Below, in pieces: positions 10,652 to 23,054 of a stretch of DNA of 64,000 nt; the first letter of the stretch is position 1; each line of letters begins with the position of its first letter. The notes under the pieces are model-generated. The model was not told the origin of the DNA. It was given only the letters and a program-made list of their open reading frames with translations, and did no database searches. The stretch lies in the NCBI GenBank assembly GCA_958510875.1, contig OY294068.1:17650297-17714296 (forward strand). Direction: 5' to 3'. Made by a program: the position numbers and the translations under genes. Origin of the DNA: Endomychus coccineus (Eukaryota > Arthropoda > Insecta > Coleoptera > Endomychidae).

Positions 10652-13600
10652 ATGATACCAAAAACAGGATTACTTTTAGTATCAAACCCAAAACAAATTG
10701 GGCAAATATTATCCATAATTCAGAAGAAAGTTGGGAATACTTTGTATATTCAAATCGTAAATGTGTTAACAGAAGCTTCTGCTAGACCACTTATTCTAAA
10801 GTCTTATACCAAATACAGTAAAACTATAAACTGGATATATACACAGGTGATTAGCTAGTGTAGACTGGTAAAATGATGATAAAGTAACTAAGTTTTTTCC
10901 CTTGTAGGCTGCACATCATTGCAAAAATCTGGATGTTCGAGTTCTTTTATCAGGGTTGAAATATAACATTCCCAAAATCGCCACACAGAAGCCTATTGAT
11001 TTGATAATAATTGATAAATTGTATAATCAAAGTGAGATTGATAATTTTGTGGCAGGAAATATTGTGAATCTAACTAGAGATTACGAGGTAATTACTATAA
11101 ACTCTAGTAGAGATGATACTGATGTACCAGAAAGTGATAATGAAGAAGGTGATACCTATACTCATGGTGTGCTAGGAGGAACATTTGATCGATTGCATAT
11201 TGCCCATAAATTGCTATTGAGTGAAACTGCCCTAAGGAGTAATAACAAAGTTACAATTGGTGTTACAGATGTAGAAAAAAATCGAAGTGAGTATTTTTTA
11301 GAGTTCATTATTTTTACTCATGCAAGCAAAAACATCATTTTGCTCTCCTGTTCAAGATTTATATGAGTGCACTGTAGAAATCAAAAAAAATTACAGAAAC
11401 AATGAATTAAGTTACCTTATAAACTCGTGGTACATTGAATGAAATGTTTGGTGTATCCCGATCATAATTACTTTGTATGATCTAGGCAAGGTCTTATGTG
11501 AATTAATACAAGAATATGAACAAAGAGTTGAGAATGTCGAAAATTTTGTAAAAGACATTTGTCCACAAGTTGAACTTGATGTTGTCTCTATATCTGATGC
11601 TTTTGGACCTTCAATTGTTGACCCAACAATGGATCTGATGGTGGTCAGTCAAGAATCACTACCAGGTGGTTTGAAAGTGAACGAAGGTACATTTTAAGTT
11701 TTTATCACTCAAATCTAAATTACAGGTATATTAGAAATGTACTATATTCCTATAATGAAAGTGTTTTATTATAATTTGGATTTTAGTGAGAGAGAAGAGA
11801 GATTTGCCAAAGTTGCATATTCATGTTGTTGAACTAATAGATGAGCCAGATTCAATTGCAATCGAAGACACAAAAATAAGCTCATCCACAACAAGAATGC
11901 GTTTATTGGGGACACTTATAAAGCCTGTGACAGTGAATAACGTATTACCTAAACGACCTTACATCATTGGATTAACAGGTAACAAAACAAAGTTGACCTG
12001 ATGTTTCAGGTATTGTTGCTTTAAATGTTTAACCAAACAAATATATTAACGAATTTTTTAGGTGGTATTGCAAGTGGAAAGTCAGGAATCTCAAATTGGT
12101 TGAAACAGCTAGGGGCATTTACGATTGACTGTGACAAAATTGGGCATGGTATTTATAAATTGGGGAAACCTTGTCATACAGTTATTGTAAGAAATTTTGG
12201 CAGTGACATATTGGACGAATCAGGTGAAATTGATAGGAAAAAATTGGGGTCCATCGTCTTTAAAGACCCTGTAAGTTTAATTTTTATTTATTGCAAAGCA
12301 GGTACACATAATTACACATCAAATTATTACAGAGCAATTAAATTTGGTAAGTCTTATTACATAGTATATGATCAATCTAGACTTTGTGGTTAGAATGTAT
12401 ATCACACTCATATATTTAACCTGGAGAAGTGTCCTAAATTCTAATTTCAAGATTCAAGTGGTCATTGACGTTACATTTTATTTTATGTATTCACCCAGCG
12501 CCCCCAGCGGTAAATTTTGATAGTTCATGTGACAGCAGGAGTCAGTATAAAACATAGAGTTGTAAAATACATTATGTAGTTGTAGACCATTTGAATAAAA
12601 TTTCAAAGTAACAGAGTATAATTCAAAGTATTTCATTTTAAATAATGTTCAATATATTTTTTGTTCCTAAAATCATACATTTGATCCGAAGAAGGGAAAA
12701 ATTGTGCTAACAAGAGTGAGAGAAGTCAGCAGTGGCGGCTCCTCGAAGGAGGCTAAGGAGGCCCAGCCTCCTCACCAATTTATCTTAATGATCATTCTCC
12801 ATTTTATTTCCTGTTTCTCTGATAATTCTTTGAATTTTACAATTAATTCCCCGTTCTCAGTAGTTATTTTTAATCTGGCAACAGTGGCCAGAGGCTAGAT
12901 TCTCTATATATCTCAAACGCTAAATACGTGTGGTCAACACAGTTTCCGTTTTCCAAGCAGTTCAATTGCCAGATAGGGTAAAAGAGCGAATATGGCAACA
13001 CCCTATGTAGGCTAGCTTCTCGTACGGAATCGTCGGTCGAATGAAATACGATTACTTGCTACCGCCCTTCCGCTAGAAGAATGCGACACGTGTCGTGTTT
13101 CGTTACTTCTTGTTTTTGTACTGCGAGGCGAAGTAAGGTTAAGTAGTTAAGTTATAATTTATGTAATCGGTGAACGTTAAAATGATGAGTGACTTAGTTG
13201 CTGCTTTCTTAGAAAATCCATTTAGTGGATTAACATATGATAGAAAAGTGTTTTGTTAAAAATAAACGGCCTTTACCGGATTTGAAAGGATTAGTGGTGA
13301 CGATGACAGGTTTGTTTCAAAATCGAAATACACAATAAATTATATTGCTTGCTATTTACATCTGATACAACTTCATGTTGGGGGCACTCGGGTTATGATG
13401 ATTTGAAAAATTTAGCTCGTGATATAGACAGACATGAAAAATCGCAGGAACATATTACATCGAGTATTAAGTTTAAATTAACCGGTAAACAGAATATTGT
13501 TAAAGGAGGAAAACATATAATTTGGTAGACAAGAAACTACATTATAAACAAGTTTTTTTATGAAATTTTAGATACTATTAAAGGTCAAATTGAGATTCGA

Positions 13601-16600
13601 TTTTTCGATTTACATGAATTGAAGTTTTTCGACTTGACGAATAGAAGATTTTTCGAATCTTTTTCAAAAGAGTTTCCCAATACACTTTTAGATAACTTGT
13701 TTCTAAAATATAAATTTTTTAATAAAATAGCACTGCACAATGAATTATGCGTTGTATACTCGGATAAAGATATTTTAGGCCAGTACGACATTCACGCCGA
13801 TATGATAAAATTACATGATAGACAATGATTTGCAACAAGTTTTACCTCAGTTTTATAAACTACTTTGTTTGACAGTCACCATTCCTGTCACGTCGGCATC
13901 GGTGGAGAGATCATTTTCTACTCTCAAACGAATTAAAACTTACATGCGAAATACAATGAGCCAAAATCGTTTATACAATGTTAGTTTGATATCTATTGAA
14001 AAAGTTTTAGTAAAACACTTAAAACAAAATGATACATTTTATGATAATATTATTGATCATTTTTCGCAAACTAAAGACCGTAGAATTCTGTTAATATATA
14101 AAAAAAGTTAATAAAAATAATAAAAAAAAACAAAATATGAAAAATTTCAAAAAAAAATAAAAAATATCAAAAATCCAAAGAAAAAAAAAACGAACAAAAA
14201 AAATGTTTTGCCAAGAGAAACTCTACACCTCCACGTGGGTTCTTGCTTGGCAACAATTAATTTTCTCACTGAAGTAGCTGGTACGGTCGCTGTGCAAAGG
14301 TTAAATTTATTGGCTGAATGGAGTATATTTTTACAAGAACGTTTTATGTCTAGCCTCCTCTCTTAAAAAAATCACGAGCCGCCACTGGAAGTCAGTTGAT
14401 TATTATTCCTATATATTATGTAATTTGTTGAGTAATCAAACCCATCACTTGTCCCTTTAAGATACCAAATCGTTTCTCTAATAAGATATCATTCTTAATA
14501 AAGAAATTGTACAATCAAGAATGAATTTTTTGTTTAGTTTATTTAATTCTTGTCAAAACCACAGTTCAGTTTTAAATTCACAATCTAATTCCTACACAAA
14601 CCAAAGGTTTATATCAGACTATACCCCCAAAATTATACATAAAAAAGGACACATCCATGAATCTGTTGAATTATTTTCTCAAAGAAATTATCCATAATCT
14701 AAAATTAAACACTACAACGTTAATAGTCACCTTCAAAGTTTATAAGTCTGTTATAAAGGCAGATTCACTTAATACTTTGGTAAATCAACAAAAGTGATCT
14801 TCTTCACTTGGATATCAGAATAAGATTCTGTATCAAATATGATTGGTCTATAATCTAGATTTATTAAGGGATCACCTATTGATAAGAAACTACATGGAGA
14901 TAAAAGTAAAAAACATATCGATGCTTGAAAAGTAAAAGGCCGTAAGCGACAATTTGGTCAAATTACTTTGTTAATGTAACTGGGCAAAATTTTTATTTCT
15001 GCATCGGATAAGCCGGTTTTCAGGTCTGTGTCATAACTTTTGTGGCGCTTGAGTCAACTGCAAATATAAGAAATAATTAATAATTATTTTTCTTCTAACC
15101 GACCAGTTTTCAGACACTACAAAAATATTGTAGCTTATTATTTAGAGAAAATAATAATGATCTGTCTTACTGCTTTTCCTCCTTTTTTACCCGAAGCCAA
15201 ATTTGCATCATTTGAATACTTTCAAATACAGGTATCAAAAATTAAACTTCAGAAGAAGAAGCGTATAGCTTTAAATTCGTAACATTTATTGGTATTAAAT
15301 TAGCGGTTGGGGGTATTAAAATTGCTGTTGTAACTTGAACTTAACTCGCAGAAGTATACAGTTAAATTGGCGGTTATTCTCATTTACTTTTGTCTAAACA
15401 GTTGAGTGGCGATTATACTGTCTAACTTGTTTCTTAAGGGTATAGTAAAAAGATAAGATCATTCCAAAACTAATTCATCATGAATTTATTAATATTCCTT
15501 CTTCTAATATAAAACACCAGAATCAGACGTTGAGGTGAAAATTTGAATGATTAAATCACAACTTTGACGAATTATGGAGCGTTTTTGTTTTGTTTTGGTT
15601 TCGTATTATTTTTATATTTATAGATATTTCTTACATTTATAATAATGTAAGTGAATGTAAATTTTATTAAAAACAATTTGCTGTTCCTTTTTGGGATTTT
15701 GATTTTATTTGTTGTTTTTTTGAACAGTTTTATATTTTTCTCATGTGCGAAAGAAAAATCATAAAATAAACTTTGTTTATAAATTTAAGTACTTGAATTT
15801 CATTTTATCTCACCTATTAAAATACAAAAATTTATATTTCCATCAGCTATCTCATAGAAGAGAGGAAAACTAATTTTCAATCTCTATAATCCTTTCCAAA
15901 GTTTTAAATTTTCGACAATCAAATGGATGACACAAAAGGGATTACTATTCTTTTTTCTACATAAACCAGTCTACTATTGGTCCATAAAACTATTTAGTTT
16001 TCTTTCAATGCTTCTCAATATTGAGTAATATTTTGCTAATTCAAGACCAATATTAACTCAAGCCCTTTTACCTGTATATTATTTTGGTAGCAAATAGCTT
16101 AAGCGATATTATTTTCATTATTAATGATTGTTAGAAAACCTAAAATGAACACATAAAACAAAATACTGTTGAAATGTGTTTATTTTATTCCAATACAACA
16201 ATTGTACAAACAGTTATGATTTATTTATCCTTTTTGAAAACTTTAAGCCGCTCTACTGTGAAGTCACTAAATTGTCGCTCGACTTTTCAAGTTTCAAGCA
16301 TCGATATTCATAATTATATGAATGATGTGTATGTATTAATCAATATTATTTCATCAGTTAACTAGAAATAACCTAATTTTGAAAACAATTGTTCTGCTTA
16401 ATTTACATTTTATACAAAGTGTGCTTATAAAGAAAATAATACAATATAATTAATTATAGAGGAAATTGACTTTTTGAGAGCCTTTCTGAAACCATCTAGA
16501 CTATTTGCGTTACCCACTTGCGCCGTTCTTGTTGGTACTACGAATTTCGAAATTTGCAAATAGGTACATTGTTCAGGATTTCCAACCTTATATATGGGAA

Positions 16601-17257
16601 CTTTGGGAACTATTTCAGGACATTTCAAACTTTTAGGCCATGTACCTCTTATCAAACAATTAAGTTGTGATTTTGTATAGTTTAGAGATTTGCCAAACAT
16701 AGGAGGTTTATTTTGTTTGGATATTTCCTTTGCTTTCATCTGAAAAACTATGATTTTTTCAGGCTCAATTACAAAAACTGAATGATTCCGTGTGGCCAGC
16801 CATGATGGAGGATATCAAACATATGATCAAACAATCAAATCAAGATGTAATTGTTATTGAAGCTGCTGTTTTGCTACAAGCCAATTGGCAAAACTGTTGC
16901 CATGAGGTAAGAACCTTTCTTCTCATTAAAAATCATATTGATTAGGTATATATGAAGTATTCACAAGGCATAAATTGCTCATATTTCTTCAAACATATAA
17001 TTTTTATCTGGTACTAGGTATGGTCATCTGTTGTTCCTAAAGAAGAGGCTATTAAACGTTTAACGAAGAGAAATGGTTTAACAGGAGAACAAGCAATTTT
17101 GAGAATACAATCTCAGCCTACTAATTATTTTTATGTACAAGCTTCTAATGTTGTTTTCTCTACATTGTGGTCAGAAGAATATACACAACAACAAGTCCAA
17201 AAGGCTTGGAATTTATTGCTTAATCGAATGCCTGATGAACCTCTGCAAAGTTCATGA
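10652..17257 (+). CDS. COASY: Bifunctional coenzyme A synthase (PPAT plus dephospho-CoA kinase), tandem copy 2
   Basis: Catalyses the last two steps of CoA synthesis from 4'-phosphopantetheine. Exons: 10652-10846, 10908-11286, 11486-11686, 11787-11978, 12062-12270, 16763-16906, 17018-17257; 519 residues with continuous phase. PPAT signature GGTFDRLHIAH at residues 155-165 and SSSTTRMRLLG near the domain end. DPCK P-loop GGIASGKS at 323-330, then IDCDKIGH, RKKLGSIVF, an IEAAVLLQANW block, and the KRLTKRNGL and TLWSEE segments. All core residues expected of the kinase are visible, so this is the functional copy. Intron 5 is 4.5 kb and carries a hAT element; the other introns are short. AATAAA at 17637-17642 may end the transcript. 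The gene directly follows its degenerate paralogue. Confidence 0.93.
12640..12729 (+). repeat. Older interspersed repeat, target of the hAT insertion
   Basis: The segment from tcaatatattttttgttcct to gagagaagtcag resembles 32313-32400 (tcaatatattttctgttcct ... gagggaagtcag) at matching spacing. The copy here is split by the hAT element and resumes at 14388. It is an unclassified non-coding family. Confidence 0.65.
12730..14387 (+). mobile_element. hAT transposon with 8-bp target duplication, internally decayed
   Basis: Left terminus cagtggcggctc (12730-12741) and right terminus gagccgccactg (14376-14387) are perfect inverted repeats, a common hAT terminus. They are flanked by identical 8-bp copies gaagtcag (12722-12729 and 14388-14395). 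The 1,658-bp interior has remnants of a zinc-finger-like N-terminal region around 13373-13500 (GHSGYDDLKN, DIDRHEKSQEH) and a C-terminal dimerisation region at 13815-14111, with stops and missing sequence between. It is non-autonomous now. The intact duplication suggests a fairly recent insertion into intron 5 of CoA synthase copy 2. Confidence 0.92.
13815..14111 (+). pseudogene. hAT transposase C-terminal dimerisation region
   Basis: The frame contains LLCLTVTIPVTSASVERSFS, then LKRIKTYMRNTMSQNRL and NVSLISIE. This is the classic hAT C-terminal block, in which the ERSFS motif and the following L.IK..R..M...RL are conserved. The upstream catalytic portion is missing or broken, so it is a relic carried inside the element. 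Confidence 0.85.
14396..16424. other. Remainder of CoA synthase intron 5, no gene recognised
   Basis: AT-rich non-coding sequence after the hAT element. Both strands have stops throughout, and no domain or repeat family was recognised apart from the small minus-strand frame just downstream. Confidence 0.4.
16425..16739 (-). other. Unrecognised 104-codon open frame inside CoA synthase intron 5
   Basis: An ATG-initiated minus-strand frame lies 23 bp before exon 6 of CoA synthase. Its composition looks protein-like (Pro/Lys-rich N-half, then KFVVPTRTAQVGNANSLDGF and RKALKKS). The VPTRTA ... FRKALKK arrangement is reminiscent of the extreme C-terminus of some LINE polyproteins with the middle deleted. 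That comparison is weak, and I do not assign a function. It could also be an unrelated antisense exon or chance. Confidence 0.25.
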
Positions 17258-18894
17258 ATGGGTGTATGATATTCTAGAGTTCCTTTAATCATCAAGCCAA
17301 ATTTAATATTTGTAGACTTTAGGTCTTTTTATGAAATCTATATTTTTTTACATTTTCATAATTCGGGAATTTTTAGGTATAATGTAATCAAATTAGTGCC
17401 TTGTTATCAATTAAGATTTAACGATTTAAATTAAGTGTAGAATTTGTGAAACTTATGTAGTGAAGTTTGTGAATTATTTAAGTTCTGTTTAATAATATAT
17501 TATTTAGCCTGGGTTTTAAGGTAGAAATGTACAAAGTGAATGTGAATATTATGTAGATATATAATTAAAGAAAGGAATATTATATTTTAGCTAGTATTAT
17601 TATTTTAAATGATTTGCTTGATAGAATCAAAATGCAATAAAGAAATGAAGATATTCAATCAGGTGGTTAGGTGACAAAACTTAGTGTTGGGTGCAGAGAT
17701 GGGTAAGTGAAGAAAAGTACTTTCAGTACAAAGTAAAAAAATTTAAAAGTAATTTAGTTGTACTTCAGTACATTATTTCCACTCTGTACTTTGTAGTTCA
17801 AGTATATTTTTGCCAAGGACTTTATTTTGTACTTGAAAGTACTTTTTTTGCAAGTTCATGGACAAGTACAAATATTTGATAAAATAATGCGTGCACACTG
17901 ATTACTTTGCTAGATCTAGCAGTCTTTATTTTTATTCAATGGTAAGATGATGCAAGTTTTCCCACTACTTAACTTCTTTTTACTCTTCCACTTTTACGTG
18001 GTTTGACAAAATTATCTAAAGAAGATAATAAAAAAAATTGACAGAAGCTTGTAAAAAAACGTAAAAGAGAAATCTCCTTCTCTTGTAAGTTTTTCGATTT
18101 TATGGTAGATCTTACTTTCCTGAATAGTTTTCCTTCAGGACATTATAAAATTGATATTACTAGAAAAAAATTGTTGAATGAGTTCTTTGGTAAAACAAGT
18201 TTTTATTAAATACAATATAAGCTTCCATTGTTCAGCTGCTATTGAGCGACTTTTACTTTTGCGACAATAAACAGCATGTACTAAGTGATCAAAATTTTGA
18301 TGTGCTGATAGTTATTGGAAATGATTTAGAAACCCCTACGGAAAGACGTTAACTTATATACTATGTTATATTGAATTTGTTCAATGGTCTACATAATCTA
18401 TTTCACAACTCTATGTTTCATACTGACACCGCTCTCAGGCTGAATTTCGCTAATATAACCTTTTGTCCACGACTATTGTATAAAATATGCATAATGCATG
18501 TGTTTCCTCAAGCATAATGATATCCATTAATCACTAATAATGGAATCATTATTCACTACCATCAATATGTCAAACATGATAGAAGCGTATAGACAAATAC
18601 GATAAAAATAGAGCGTGCTATGAAACGTCAAGTCAGATCGAATTTAATTCGAAACGTCAACAATTTGTTGGTTCAATTGGTTTCAACAGCAAAGTTTATT
18701 GGTATCAAAGTATTATTTATGGGTCGTGGACAAAGTATAGTATTCTACTTGCATATTATGGCTATTATTCACTTGGATGATTTACCATGATATGCTCGTT
18801 GAATAATATACTATTATACTGCCAAAATATTATTAAGAAGGAGATGACCTTTTATACTGGGCCGTCCTATGAACTATCAAAATGTACCACAGAA
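17258..18894. other. Intergenic, 3' of CoA synthase; no gene seen
   Basis: The probable 3' UTR of CoA synthase runs to a possible AATAAA at 17637-17642. Beyond it is AT-rich sequence with only short, non-conserved frames. A stretch near 17700-17880 is rich in agtac/gtact repeats, possibly a decayed microsatellite-like foldback. Confidence 0.4.
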
Positions 18895-19160
18895 TTAAGA
18901 ACGAGGCGGCCCATCGAATCTTAAAATGAAACTTTCGGACACTTCTGAAGGTTTTATAACCAGACTAACACGGTTGCCCTTACGGTTAGATAAAATACCA
19001 TAATTCCATTTGAAAAAATTAAGATGAATCTCAGAAATACTACTTGAAACGGGACTACCGCGCCCAAAAACAATACTTTTCATCACTACTTTAAAGCGAT
19101 CTGCAAAATTTCAGATCGATACAGCCAATATGAACGGCGCAATCGTCTCCATAGTGATTT
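18895..19160 (-). repeat. Interspersed repeat family also found at 30275-30480
   Basis: Read on the minus strand it contains tattgtttttgggcgcggta followed by a segment rich in tttcaaatgga, matching the plus strand at 30352 onward. The upstream phrase ggagac.attg.g.cgttc..attgg also matches. Both copies share a short frame (IVFGRGS.VSS.I.....FFK). Family unknown. Confidence 0.65.
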
Positions 19161-21250
19161 AAGCACGTAACACTCATTCCATTACACTATATACTACGTA
19201 TAGTGAGCGGAATAAAAAAGGATCATTACTGGCAAAGGCTCTGATATAAATGTGATAGTAGGAGCCGGCTCCTTGAAGCCGTAGGGAACCTATAGACGTT
19301 ATTCACGTCAAAAACACGTTTGTGTTAGGTGTTGTACCTTTAATTTTGAGTTTCTGAATCCTATAAAACTGGCGTCTACGGATACGAATATTGGCGAAAA
19401 TGCCCGCATGTACATGCACTTCAATAATACATGTGTACAAGACAAGCAAAATCAATCAATTACAATAATAAACTTTACTACTATCCAAAAAAATAAACTT
19501 TCAACTTTGTAATCCCAAAAATATATAAAAATTAAAAAAACTAACCTGTCAAAAATGTAACAAACCAATCAGCGATAACCTTGACGCTTGGAGTGTCGAA
19601 CTCACGCTATTGGAAGAATACGTGTGTAGGATCTTATCGCCGATTTAGGTTGAACATTGCTTTCGGTATAACAACTGTTGAGACGCCAGCATATCATTCT
19701 CGGACACTATCTAGATGCTAGAATATAAGTTTCCTTTTTAAGACGTCTCATGATCTTTACAAACGTTAATAATTCAAGATTGGAAGTTGGAACTGAAACA
19801 TATGTTCTAAAATCTTGGTCCGATTAGACTGTTTACCCGCAGCATTGCGTGAACACAAAAATCGCCACTGGTTCGACTAGACGGCAAACATTTGTGAGTT
19901 GCACATGTTCAACTTTTACCATCAATCAGCCAGTCACGTGGTATGCTGGTCGCCATTGCACGAACTACAAGCTCGAAGTAACCAGGCCACGCTGTCAAGT
20001 AATTAATTCTCCTCGTTGAACGTATCAAAACGTCAGTTGAGGTGGTCGGCAAAGGCAATTATTCAGTTTTGAATATGTTTCAAATGTATGATTGTTCGTG
20101 GGATGTTTCATCTGGCGATTATCTAAACAAGAAGGTTAAGGGGGCGTCATAGTCTTCAATTATCAGAAGATATTCATGATCATGGTGCTGAATTGAAGAC
20201 CACGTTTGAGAAAATTACAAAATGGTCTAACCATGCAATTATTTTTGAACAATGCTGCCTGACTTAGTACCAGCCACTAGCAGCCAGGGGTTGGTAACCA
20301 GCCCAATTGCATCCAGGCTTTAGGTGTTGTGTCTGAGTTCGTGAAAAAGTGGATATCAGATCAAATCAGCTGCAGCTGCCCATTGGGATTTGATATTTCG
20401 TATTTATTATACAAAAATCTAATTGTTTTGCCATACCCATTGTGTTTGCAGTGTAATGTAATGTTAAGAGTCATTCCACAAACCAGAAATAGCTTTAACA
20501 TGTTTTTAAATGTCTATATTCAACTGTACGAATATTCCAAACGAATGCGCCTTAAACTATGAAAATGTACCTGATCCAAATATGTTCCGAAAGTAGTCAC
20601 GTTAGAACCCATTTGTATTTTAAATCGGACTGTGTTCGATTCCCAAAAAAAATTATGCAATATAACTTGATCATTACTGCATTGCATTGTCACAATCCAG
20701 GTTATATTTAGGATGTTGTTTCATTTATACAAACCTTCGTTTCTGATTACTTCCTACTGCCTTCATCTTCCTCTTGTAGCACTCCTTTGAGGTCATATAC
20801 TTACCACTGAGAAGGTATAAGCCTACTCTGTGTACTTACTTACTGCCCCCCTGGCTGCTTTATCCAAGTCCAAGTTAGTAAGTAGGATAGTAGGAATTAA
20901 GCAAAGGCAAGAATGATAAGAAAGACAAGAATCACGTTTATCGATTTATTTTCTCAGAAAGTAACGTGTTTTCACAGACTTGAATAATTTAAACTCTTCA
21001 ATTGGGTGTAAAGATAAATTTCAATAAATTACTTAGTCACTAGCTTAAGGGGTTCACATTGCTTTGGTTATTAGGAAAATAATTGTCTACATAAAAATAA
21101 TGTCACGATCTAGTAAAAATGGTTGTAGAGAATCTTTGATATTTTCACGACATCTGGTTACGAGGAATTTATGTTTCAAGATTAAATATAATTGTGCAGT
21201 TTACACTTAAAATGTTAGAATTGATAGCATTATCATTTATTACAACGGTA
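19161..21250. other. Intergenic, no gene recognised
   Basis: Mixed-composition non-coding sequence. No frame with a known domain was found on either strand. Some moderately GC-richer patches (19560-20060) could be old repeats, but no second copy was noticed in this window. Confidence 0.35.
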
Positions 21251-21254
21251 TTTG

Positions 21255-21415
21255 AATCATTGTATTTAAGAACTATTAAAACTTCAATTTTCACTAGTTT
21301 AATTAATAAATGTAACTTAGTTTCGGCAACACTGTTCTGAAGAAGCTACAGTGATAGAGAAACTATAGTTAAATATATTTATTAAGCTAGTGAAAATTAA
21401 ACTTTTAATAGTTTT
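21255..21415. repeat. Foldback built from two opposed Penelope-terminus-like arms
   Basis: Left arm 21270-21318 (actattaaaacttcaatttt, cactagtttaattaataaat) is inverted at 21371-21412 (atttattaagctagtgaaaa, ttaaacttttaatagt). The centre contains hammerhead-like cores. The minus-strand reading of 21345-21290 resembles the Penelope-linked sequence at 5310-5365 (minus), and the plus reading carries the motif described at 21333-21373. The flank 21419-21465 resembles 6259-6300. Confidence 0.6.
21333..21373 (+). ncRNA. Hammerhead-like motif (family C), decayed stems
   Basis: Core CUGAAGA at 21337-21343 fits the CUGANGA consensus. One unpaired A follows, then stem II GCUA (21345-21348) against UAGA (21355-21358, one mismatch) and GAAA at 21359-21362. 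Stem III is A-U and C-G closing a UAUA loop, and the cleavage triplet is GUU ending at 21370. Stem I is short (UU against AA). It is related to the motif downstream of the Penelope endonuclease at 5340-5379. Confidence 0.4.
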
Positions 21416-23011
21416 TGTTTAAGTTTAATGGATTTTCATCAAGTAATGACTGATTATATTCAATTTTTGTATTTAGGAATTAATTTTTTGTTTCCTGAAT
21501 TATAATAAACATTGTAAGAACTGATTCTGAGCACTACTATTGCTTTTGAATACATACAGCTTAAAAGATAGTGAGCGTTTTGGATATGGATTTTGTACCA
21601 GGGTATTACTGACGAGAATAACATCCTTAACTAGAGTATATTATTGATTGTTGTGAAATTTTAATTTTAATACAGGTTTTCAATGCCAATACGGATTCAT
21701 TAGGGACTGTATAAAGACCCAAGAGCCCGAGGCCAGTGTGTAAAACCCCGACCCTAATCTGGTCACTGTCTAGTTGATGAAATAAAGAATTATCTGGAAA
21801 CAAGATTTAAGTTTAAGAAGTTATGCCTGGATTCAGGGTTGCTGCTGGAATAAACTTCTTCTGTTAACGCATTAACCAAAATTATGGTATCTACAAACTT
21901 GTAAGAACAGTGGTGAATTGGAAAACAACTCAAGTGACGTTTAATAAAGCTGGGGGTTTGTAAAGGCCCAAGTATATGACGGCCATTAACAGAACTAGAA
22001 GATTAAGATCTTTTATATTATAATGTGAACTTCAAAACAATTTTTTTCTACCAGGTTTTCTCCTCGCTTACCTTCTGACCTAATAACACGACTGCAATAT
22101 TTCTTATCTTCTGGAACGGTAGAAACCCCGCCTACAAGTCCACTTATTTCATATATCTAATAAGACTATATAACTATAATGTAGCATTTCTTTTTGTCCA
22201 CTGGGAAGCACTGTTTTAATAACGGTGGAGTGGAGTTTTGAGATAACTGGGCATGCGCGAGAACTAGGCAGTTAATTTGTTTGTTCGTAAAAGAAGATAT
22301 TTGTTGAAGTGATTTTTCTGTTATTTGTGTGATTTAGTGCTCACAATTTCCTTTGTAGCAAGGAATAGTACATTAGCCATATTATAGCCTTATTGAATAT
22401 ATGACGAGATATTATTCTCATTCATCGTGGCATTTAAGTGTTCCTTTGTTTGTGTTCTGTTATAATACTGATTCAATATGAATGGATTAAACTACATCCC
22501 AACGTGGTAAATCAAAGCTGATTGTTATCAATTAAATATTCCCAGATTGTAATAAAAATAAAAAAGAAATTAAAAGAAATATCTAAAAAAAAGGTTAAGT
22601 TGGCTTAGATTGTGTTAAAGATACAGAAAAATTTGTTCGGAGCTGTATTTTCTCTAGACTTTTCATGAGGAATTGAAAAAATTCAACATTTCCTAGGAGC
22701 ATTTTCTACAGATGGTAGTGATATCCTTGAACTTTACTCATTGGGAAGTGCTCAATATTTAAAAACGCATGCAACATGTCAACTCATACCCTAGGATTGG
22801 AGGAAACAATTGTTAATCATCAAATATCAGACTGTTAACAGAGAAAAAGTGAGTGCTATAAAAAAGATGTGGAAAGAAAGCCCGTAGATTAATTGATAGA
22901 GGAAGTAGCAAAAATTAACAACTCCAGAATGAACTATAAAAAAGTTCACACTGTGGATACACTAGAACACTGAATATGAAACAATCGCCTTATCCACTAA
23001 AAATACTGTTA

Positions 23012-23054
23012 TTACTGAGGACCTTTCAGCTACCAAGTAGCCATCATCAGAGTG
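23012..23054 (-). ncRNA. Hammerhead-like motif (family B), best-preserved stem II
   Basis: On the minus strand: ACU (stem I), CUGAUGA (23050-23044), an unpaired U, stem II GGCUAC closed by a UUG loop with GUAGCU (six pairs, one G-U), and GAAA (23027-23024). Stem III is A-U and G-C around a three-base loop, the cleavage triplet is CUC ending at 23017, then AGU pairs with ACU. Downstream sequence (aacagtatttttagtggata) is shared with copies near 39484, 55175 and 59130. Confidence 0.5.
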
